Below are positions 59,907 through 64,000 of a stretch of 64,000 nt of DNA, piece after piece. Source of the DNA: JAHEEL01 sp963836085 (lineage in GTDB: Bacteria; Actinomycetota; Acidimicrobiia; Spongiisociales; UBA5794). Location: positions 247,988-311,987 of the forward strand of contig CAWIHT010000008.1 of NCBI GenBank assembly GCA_963836085.1, written 5' to 3'. Under the pieces are notes generated by a model that was not told where the DNA came from, ran no database searches, and worked only from the letters and a program-made list of their open reading frames with translations. How positions within the stretch are numbered: position 1 is the stretch's first letter; each line of letters opens with the position of its first letter. Both the position numbers and the translations under genes were made by a program.

Positions 59907-60844
59907 GTGCGCTGATCGGGAACGACACGAGAGTCCTTGTCCAAGGCATGGGCAAGACCGGCAGATTCCACACCGACAAGGCGATTGCCTACGGAACCAA
60001 CATGGTTGGCGCGGTGCATCCAAGTCGCTCAGGGCAGACCGAGGTATTCGAGGGCGACGTCGATCAATCCGGGGTGCCGGGTCGGGGCGCCACCTACTCC
60101 GTGCAGGTGCCGATCTTCCGGAGCGTGGCCGAGGCCGTCGAAGCGACCGATGCGAATGCCTCGGTCGTGTATGTGCCGCCGCCGTTCGCCGCGGACGCGA
60201 TCATGGAGGCGGCCGACGCTGGTGTCCCGCTCATCGTGTGCGTTACGGAGGGGATTCCCGTCGCCGACATGGTGAGGGCCAAGCGCTACCTCGAAGGCAA
60301 GGATGTCCGCCTCGTTGGGCCGAACTGCCCCGGGGTCATTACGCCGCAGGAGTGCAAGATCGGCATCATGCCCGGCTACATACACACGCCCGGCCGTATC
60401 GGCGTTGTCAGCCGATCGGGCACGCTCACCTATGAGGCCGTATATCAGTTGACGCTGAACGGTCTCGGGCAGACCACGGCTATTGGGATCGGCGGCGATC
60501 CCGTGAACGGGACCAACTTCGTCGACTGCCTCAAGCTGTTCAATGATGATCCCGCGACCGACGGTGTGCTGATGATCGGCGAGATCGGAGGAACGGCCGA
60601 AGAGGACGCAGCCGAGTGGATTACGGCAAACATGACGAAGCCAGTCGCCGGTTTCATCGCAGGCACCACAGCGCCTCCTGGGAAGCGGATGGGTCATGCG
60701 GGAGCGATCATCTCCGGCGGCAAGGGCACGGCGGACGCCAAGATCGCTGCCCTCGAAGCCGCTGGCGTCGTGATGGCCCCAACCCCAACCGACATGGGCA
60801 CCGCGATGCAAGAAGCCATGGAGAAGGCAAGCCCGGGGTGGTAG
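59903..60844 (+). CDS. sucD: Succinate-CoA ligase subunit alpha
   Basis: The 313-residue protein has the CoA-binding N-terminal domain (VLVQGMGKTGRFHTDKAI), VGPNCPGVITP and the phosphohistidine in GKRMGHAGAIISGG (His265). It completes the TCA-cycle enzyme with sucC. The repeat-rich region starts 20 bp after its stop. Confidence 0.96.
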   Translation: MSALIGNDTRVLVQGMGKTGRFHTDKAIAYGTNMVGAVHPSRSGQTEVFEGDVDQSGVPGRGATYSVQVPIFRSVAEAVEATDANASVVYVPPPFAADAIMEAADAGVPLIVCVTEGIPVADMVRAKRYLEGKDVRLVGPNCPGVITPQECKIGIMPGYIHTPGRIGVVSRSGTLTYEAVYQLTLNGLGQTTAIGIGGDPVNGTNFVDCLKLFNDDPATDGVLMIGEIGGTAEEDAAEWITANMTKPVAGFIAGTTAPPGKRMGHAGAIISGGKGTADAKIAALEAAGVVMAPTPTDMGTAMQEAMEKASPGW

Positions 60845-60867
60845 AGCGGTCGCTAGTCCCCGGTTGG

Positions 60868-61054
60868 ATTCCTTCCCCTCAGGGGAAGGGCGGCGCCTGC
60901 CCAGTGGGCAGGTTGCGGAAGGGGTCTCTCGGTTGCGAAGCCAGGGGGTTCCCGTTCGGACGCTATGCGAAGGTCATCCCTGAGTCGTTTGGAGGTGGAG
61001 ACCCCCTCCGCTCCGAGCTTCGCTCGGACCACCTCCCCCTGAGGGGGAGGAATT
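60868..61054. repeat. Composite palindromic repeat, inverted pair around a 66-bp spacer (R4/R5)
   Basis: R4 (60868-60930) has a CCCCTCAGGGG hairpin, inner CCTGCCC/GGGCAGG palindrome and GGGGTCTCTCGG arm. R5 (60997-61054) is the reverse-oriented copy with inner CCGAGC/GCTCGG and the CCCCCTGAGGGGG hairpin ending GGAATT. The spacer (60931-60996) is 66 bp, as in the pair at 40.7 kb, and the two spacers share a CGAAGC start and other blocks when one is reversed. Confidence 0.78.
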
Positions 61055-62170
61055 GGTTGGTGGAGGTGGGGCGTGGATTCTTGGGTTGAGGAGTCGTCGT
61101 CTCTGGGGTGGTGAACTCGGGTCGATGCGGAAACCTTGGCCGTGGATCACGACCTGGTGGTGGAACCAGCACAACGTTGTGAGGTTCTCCGGATCCGTCC
61201 GGCCGTCCTGTGACCAGGGGATGATGTGATGGATCTGCAGCCGGTAGCGGGAGACGCAGCCCGCAACGGTGCAGACATCACCGTCGCGATGCAAGGCGAA
61301 CCGGCGCAGGCGGGGCGGGATCACCCGGGTACGGCGTCCCATCGCCAGCGGTTGGCCGTCGGCGGTGCGGGCGGTGACATCAACGGTCCCGGTGCACATG
61401 ATGGCTTCGACGGCGTTCGGTCCGACCTGCGGCCCAGCCTCGAGCGTGACACCAGCGGTGCCGTTGGTCGCTGCCGCCTCAGTCGCGTCCACGAACACCG
61501 TCAACATCGGCGTACTCGTGTCGATGGTGGCACCGTCACCACCGGAGACAGCGTCGTGGCTGATCGACCACAACGCATCCGCATTCCTCGTCGTGCGTGA
61601 CGGTGCCACACCCTGCCCGTACGGGAACTCGTCGCCCCTGGTCTCGAGGGCTTCAACCACAGTACGGCCCGCGAAGCCCGGCAACTGCCCGGAGATACGC
61701 CACGCCGATTCGTCGAGGTTCGGTTGGATCGATACGTAGCGCTCCTCAAACGACTGAATCTCGTCAAGACGGCTCATACGCCGCCGACGGGCCGCCAACA
61801 CGCGGATGCCTTCGATGTCCCGACCCGCGGTCTCAGCCAGCAGGTCCAACGCGTCATCACGACCCGCAAGCCTGGAGATGGCAGCGGCGCGGTCGAAACC
61901 GATCTCACCCGAAGCGACCGCTTCATCGACATCCGGAAGGCCTTCGAGTCGTTGCGCGGTGCCAACCAGGTCACGGGCGGTCTCGGGGGCGACGTCGATG
62001 CGGCCGGCGACCCATTCCTGGAGGGACCGGTGACCGTCCCGCATCGCGACCTGCCGTCGGTCGAGTTCCCGCAGTGCCTGCATCTGGCGGCCGCGGGCTC
62101 GAGCAATCACGGCCTCGTCGTCGAGGAGTTGTTGCTCGAGGGTCTCGGTGGAGGCGGTCGTCGTATCCAT
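60974..62170 (-). CDS. DUF222 / HNH endonuclease-domain protein (13E12 type)
   Basis: The 398-residue protein joins an N-terminal DUF222 helical domain (DRRQVAMRDGHRSLQEWVAGR) to a C-terminal HNH nuclease motif (GCVSRYRLQIHHIIPWSQDG, then NLTTLCWFHHQVVIH). Such multi-copy genes are frequent in actinobacteria; their role is unknown and may be selfish. The last 40 or so residues (proline- and glycine-rich, SSPSGGGGPSEARSGGG) come from a dispersed repeat and are unlikely to be native. The ATG at 62170 (MDTTTAS) is preferred over the one at 62224, which lies in the IS end. Confidence 0.85.
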   Translation of the reverse strand: MDTTTASTETLEQQLLDDEAVIARARGRQMQALRELDRRQVAMRDGHRSLQEWVAGRIDVAPETARDLVGTAQRLEGLPDVDEAVASGEIGFDRAAAISRLAGRDDALDLLAETAGRDIEGIRVLAARRRRMSRLDEIQSFEERYVSIQPNLDESAWRISGQLPGFAGRTVVEALETRGDEFPYGQGVAPSRTTRNADALWSISHDAVSGGDGATIDTSTPMLTVFVDATEAAATNGTAGVTLEAGPQVGPNAVEAIMCTGTVDVTARTADGQPLAMGRRTRVIPPRLRRFALHRDGDVCTVAGCVSRYRLQIHHIIPWSQDGRTDPENLTTLCWFHHQVVIHGQGFRIDPSSPPQRRRLLNPRIHAPPPPTNSSPSGGGGPSEARSGGGLHLQTTQG

Positions 62171-62245
62171 ACCCGCAACGTATCGGCCGGGTGTGACAGA
62201 AACCGGGACTGCGGAACGTGTCAAGACGAATGAGACACGGGTTGC

Positions 62246-63253
62246 TCAGATGGTGTCGGGTTCCTCCTCGGGTCGGTTGATCCAGGTGGCTTGGGGAACT
62301 TGGGGTGCTTGGGGTGGTTTCCAGAATCGGTCGGGTCGGGCGGTGTAGGCGGCGTCGAGGACGCCTTGGCGTTTCTGACGGACGATGTCGTCGAGGCCGT
62401 AGTGGACGTTGGCTGGGGTGTTCAGGGCGATGCCGGAGTGGCGGTGCTCGTTGTTGTAGTACTCGAAGAACGTTTCGCAGAATGATCGGGCTGCTGCGAT
62501 GTTGGCGAATCGTTTCGGGAACGTGGGCGAGTATTTGAGGGTCTTGAATTGGGATTCGGAGTAGGGGTTGTCGTTGGATTGGTGGGGCCGGGAGTGGCTT
62601 TGGAGCACGCCGAGATCGGCGAGGAGTTGGCTGAGAGTGCGTGATGTCATCGAGCTGCCCCGATCTGCATGCAACGTGAGTTGGTCTTGGTCGACGTCGT
62701 GGGTGTAGATGGCGTCAGCGATGAGCTGTTCGGCGAGTTTGGCTGATTCTCTGGGAGCTATGAGCCATCCGACGACGTAGCGGGAGTAGATGTCGAGGAT
62801 CGTGTAGAGCTGATACCAGGTCCATTTGTAGGGTCCGGCGAGTTTGGTGATGTCCCAGCTCCACACTTCGTTGGGGCCAACAGCAACGAGTTCGGGTTTG
62901 ATCAGTGCCGGGCGGCGTGCTTGGGCTCGTCGTTCTCTGACCTGGTGGCGTTGTCGCAGCAGGCGATACATGGTCGCCACCGACGCCAGGTAGGTGCCTT
63001 CGTCCAGCAGGGTGGCCCATATCTGGGCGGGGGCCTTGTCGCAGAACCGTTCCTCGTTCAACGTGGCGACGACCGTTTCGGCTTCGGCAGGTGTCAGGGC
63101 TCGGGGTGAGCGTCGCGGTTTCGGGGGCCCGTGACGTGGGGGTTGTCGTTGCCGGTAGTGGCTCGCACGGGAACGCCCGAGGACTTCACACGCCCGCTTG
63201 CGTCCAACATGGGGGGCGAGTTCGTCGACTCCGGCGTCCAAGATGTCGGTCAC
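62246..63253 (-). CDS. IS3-family transposase OrfB (DDE integrase domain)
   Basis: The 335-residue protein has an N-terminal helical region (HVGRKRACEVLGRSRASHYRQ) and an rve catalytic core with D134 (WSWDITKL), D197 (LHADRGSS) and E233 (NPYSESQFKTLK). It ends with the NTPANVHYG segment of IS3 transposases. Its ATG overlaps the orfA stop (ATGA), so it may be made by translational coupling in place of the usual -1 frameshift. The reading frame is intact. Confidence 0.92.
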   Translation of the reverse strand: MTDILDAGVDELAPHVGRKRACEVLGRSRASHYRQRQPPRHGPPKPRRSPRALTPAEAETVVATLNEERFCDKAPAQIWATLLDEGTYLASVATMYRLLRQRHQVRERRAQARRPALIKPELVAVGPNEVWSWDITKLAGPYKWTWYQLYTILDIYSRYVVGWLIAPRESAKLAEQLIADAIYTHDVDQDQLTLHADRGSSMTSRTLSQLLADLGVLQSHSRPHQSNDNPYSESQFKTLKYSPTFPKRFANIAAARSFCETFFEYYNNEHRHSGIALNTPANVHYGLDDIVRQKRQGVLDAAYTARPDRFWKPPQAPQVPQATWINRPEEEPDTI

Positions 63254-63708
63254 GACTCGTCGATGTCCGCGCTCTTCGAGATCTCCTCCAAGAGCGCGTG
63301 CACTTTTCCCTGCACCTGAATCACCACGTCGGCCTGGGCGAGCTTCTCTTTCAACCGTTCGTTCTCGGCGCGTAGCTTCGCTACCTCCGAGCGGGACGGG
63401 CCACCCCTGCCGCCGTCGGATCGCCCAACGGCGGCTTTCAACAGCCCTTGGCGGTGCTGCCGGCGCCAGTCGGTGATGAGACTCGAATAGAGGCCCTCTC
63501 TGCGCAGAATGGCGCCCTTCTCGCCCCTCTCGGACGCCCCGTCGTACTCGGCGAGGACCGACAGTTTGTATTCGGCGCTGAATGACCGCCGCACCGGGTT
63601 CTTCAACGGCGGCCGATCGGATCCGTCAGTCGCGACACCGTCGTCGACGTGCCACGTATCGGCGCTGTAGATCGCTCTCTTCTCTTCCACGATGAACCGT
63701 CCTTCCAC
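63250..63708 (-). CDS. IS3-family transposase OrfA (helix-turn-helix)
   Basis: The up to 152-residue protein has a transposase_8-type HTH (RRSFSAEYKLSVLAEYDG) and a leucine-zipper-like coiled coil (AKLRAENERLKEKLAQADVV), which helps OrfA and OrfB associate. The first 35 residues are not typical; a GTG at 63690 is another possible start. No frameshift or stop interrupts it. Confidence 0.85.
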   Translation of the reverse strand: MEGRFIVEEKRAIYSADTWHVDDGVATDGSDRPPLKNPVRRSFSAEYKLSVLAEYDGASERGEKGAILRREGLYSSLITDWRRQHRQGLLKAAVGRSDGGRGGPSRSEVAKLRAENERLKEKLAQADVVIQVQGKVHALLEEISKSADIDES

Positions 63709-63826
63709 GCCCTCAATACTCAGAACATGAAACCAGGACTTGTCTCACCCATCATGGACACGTAGGGCTGGGATTAGAGAATCTCGAGATTCCTGGCGAG
63801 TTCTTTGGTCGCCGTTCGATGTGAGC

Positions 63827-63897
63827 GAGAGACCCCCTCCGTCACCGGCAATGCGCTGCTGCATTGCCGCTGCCACCTCGCCCTGAGGGGGAGGAAT
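63827..63897. repeat. Dispersed palindromic repeat, single copy (R6)
   Basis: GAGAGACCCCCTCCG arm, inner GGCAATGC/GCATTGCC palindrome, then CCACCTCGCCCTGAGGGGGAGGAAT. It lies 65 bp outside the IS end. Confidence 0.72.
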
Positions 63898-63945
63898 CTT
63901 GGGGGAGGAATGCTTCGAAGGGGGAGGAATCCAAGGGGGAGGAAT
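63887..63945 (+). repeat. Four spaced copies of GGGGGAGGAAT
   Basis: Copies start at 63887, 63901, 63920 and 63935, i.e. 14, 19 and 15 bp apart. The motif is the outer end of the palindromic repeat family, so this looks like end-only amplification. Confidence 0.75.
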
Positions 63946-63978
63946 ACGTCGAAGTGCTACTCCGCTACTTTGGTCCGC

Positions 63979-64000
63979 ATGAGGACCATTGGGATCTTGG
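63979..64000 (+). CDS. Start of a new gene (7 codons, cut by window end)
   Basis: ATG at 63979 opens MRTIGIL, with a TACTTT -10-like box ending eight bases upstream, matching the leaderless starts seen elsewhere here. An MKTIGIL-type start occurs in aspartate/glutamate racemases, but seven residues are too few to name it. Confidence 0.35.

Larger units (their letters stand above)
62219..63761. mobile_element. IS3-family insertion sequence
   Basis: The element contains both IS3-type frames (orfA 63250-63708, orfB 62246-63253, minus strand). Its ends share imperfect inverted repeats: left TGTCAAGACGAATGAGACA and right, reversed, TGTCCATGATGGGTGAGACA. Both are preceded by ACG. No clear target-site duplication is visible, which suggests an old or rearranged insertion. 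It lies 49 bp upstream of the HNH gene. Confidence 0.8.

Noticed and set aside
63887..63945. CRISPR array
   Set aside because: Repeats are only 11 bp, spacers 3-8 bp, and there are no cas genes.

Overview
The window is a GC-rich, densely packed bacterial chromosome segment. The ribosomal-protein, rpoA, tsaEB-rimI-tsaD, guaB3-guaA and leaderless gene arrangements, together with a DUF222/13E12 HNH gene, point to an actinobacterium; an Acidimicrobiia-like lineage is my inference and not proven. Most genes are housekeeping, but the first 20 kb is a catabolic region and the last 4 kb is accessory DNA.

Region 1 (1-7.4 kb): carbohydrate or polyol catabolism. A triose-phosphate-isomerase-like enzyme (cut by the window edge) diverges from a one-piece DhaK-DhaL ketose kinase, followed by a sugar epimerase of the tagatose/psicose-epimerase type. 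A PfkB sugar kinase diverges from a separate dhaK-dhaL pair across a strong palindromic operator. The set looks like a four-carbon ketose (erythrulose) or glycerone module. An RNA-binding RRM protein sits between.

Region 2 (7.5-20 kb): a nucleobase-type catabolic block. A ring-opening amidohydrolase (barbiturase/cyanuric-acid-hydrolase family) is translationally linked to the three subunits related to oxamate carbamoyltransferase (DUF2877, FdrA, DUF1116). A three-subunit molybdenum hydroxylase, a GNAT-like protein, a thiolase-like protein that lacks the nucleophilic cysteine, a DUF35 Zn-ribbon partner and a UraA-type permease behind an attenuator-like hairpin follow. I propose an oxidative pyrimidine pathway that ends in phosphorolysis to carbamoyl phosphate.

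Region 3 (20-45 kb): a lipoprotein, a secreted nuclease, rpmJ-rpsM-rpsK-rpsD-rpoA-rplQ, Nudix, Yip1-like, truA, rplM-rpsI, glmM, glmS with a glmS ribozyme in its leader, acpS, alr, a P1 peptidase, type-4 UDG, the tsaE-tsaB-rimI-tsaD-M50 protease chain, groES-groEL under a CIRCE element, a GNAT, a CoA-pyrophosphatase-like Nudix, a PLP decarboxylase and NAD(P)HX repair.

Region 4 (45-61 kb): cimA and trpS diverge, and each has its own short leader peptide (four Ile codons; two Trp codons) plus a terminator hairpin, i.e. two back-to-back ribosome-mediated attenuators. Then guaB3, guaA, an orphan CheA-like hybrid kinase with fresh internal 93-bp repeats, pcrA, a nitronate-monooxygenase-like flavoenzyme, a free-standing B12-binding mutase subunit and sucC-sucD.

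Region 5 (61-64 kb): a DUF222/HNH gene whose C-terminus is made of a dispersed repeat, an IS3-family element and repeat clusters. A family of palindromic intergenic repeats occurs at 40.7, 54.3, 60.9 and 63.8 kb.
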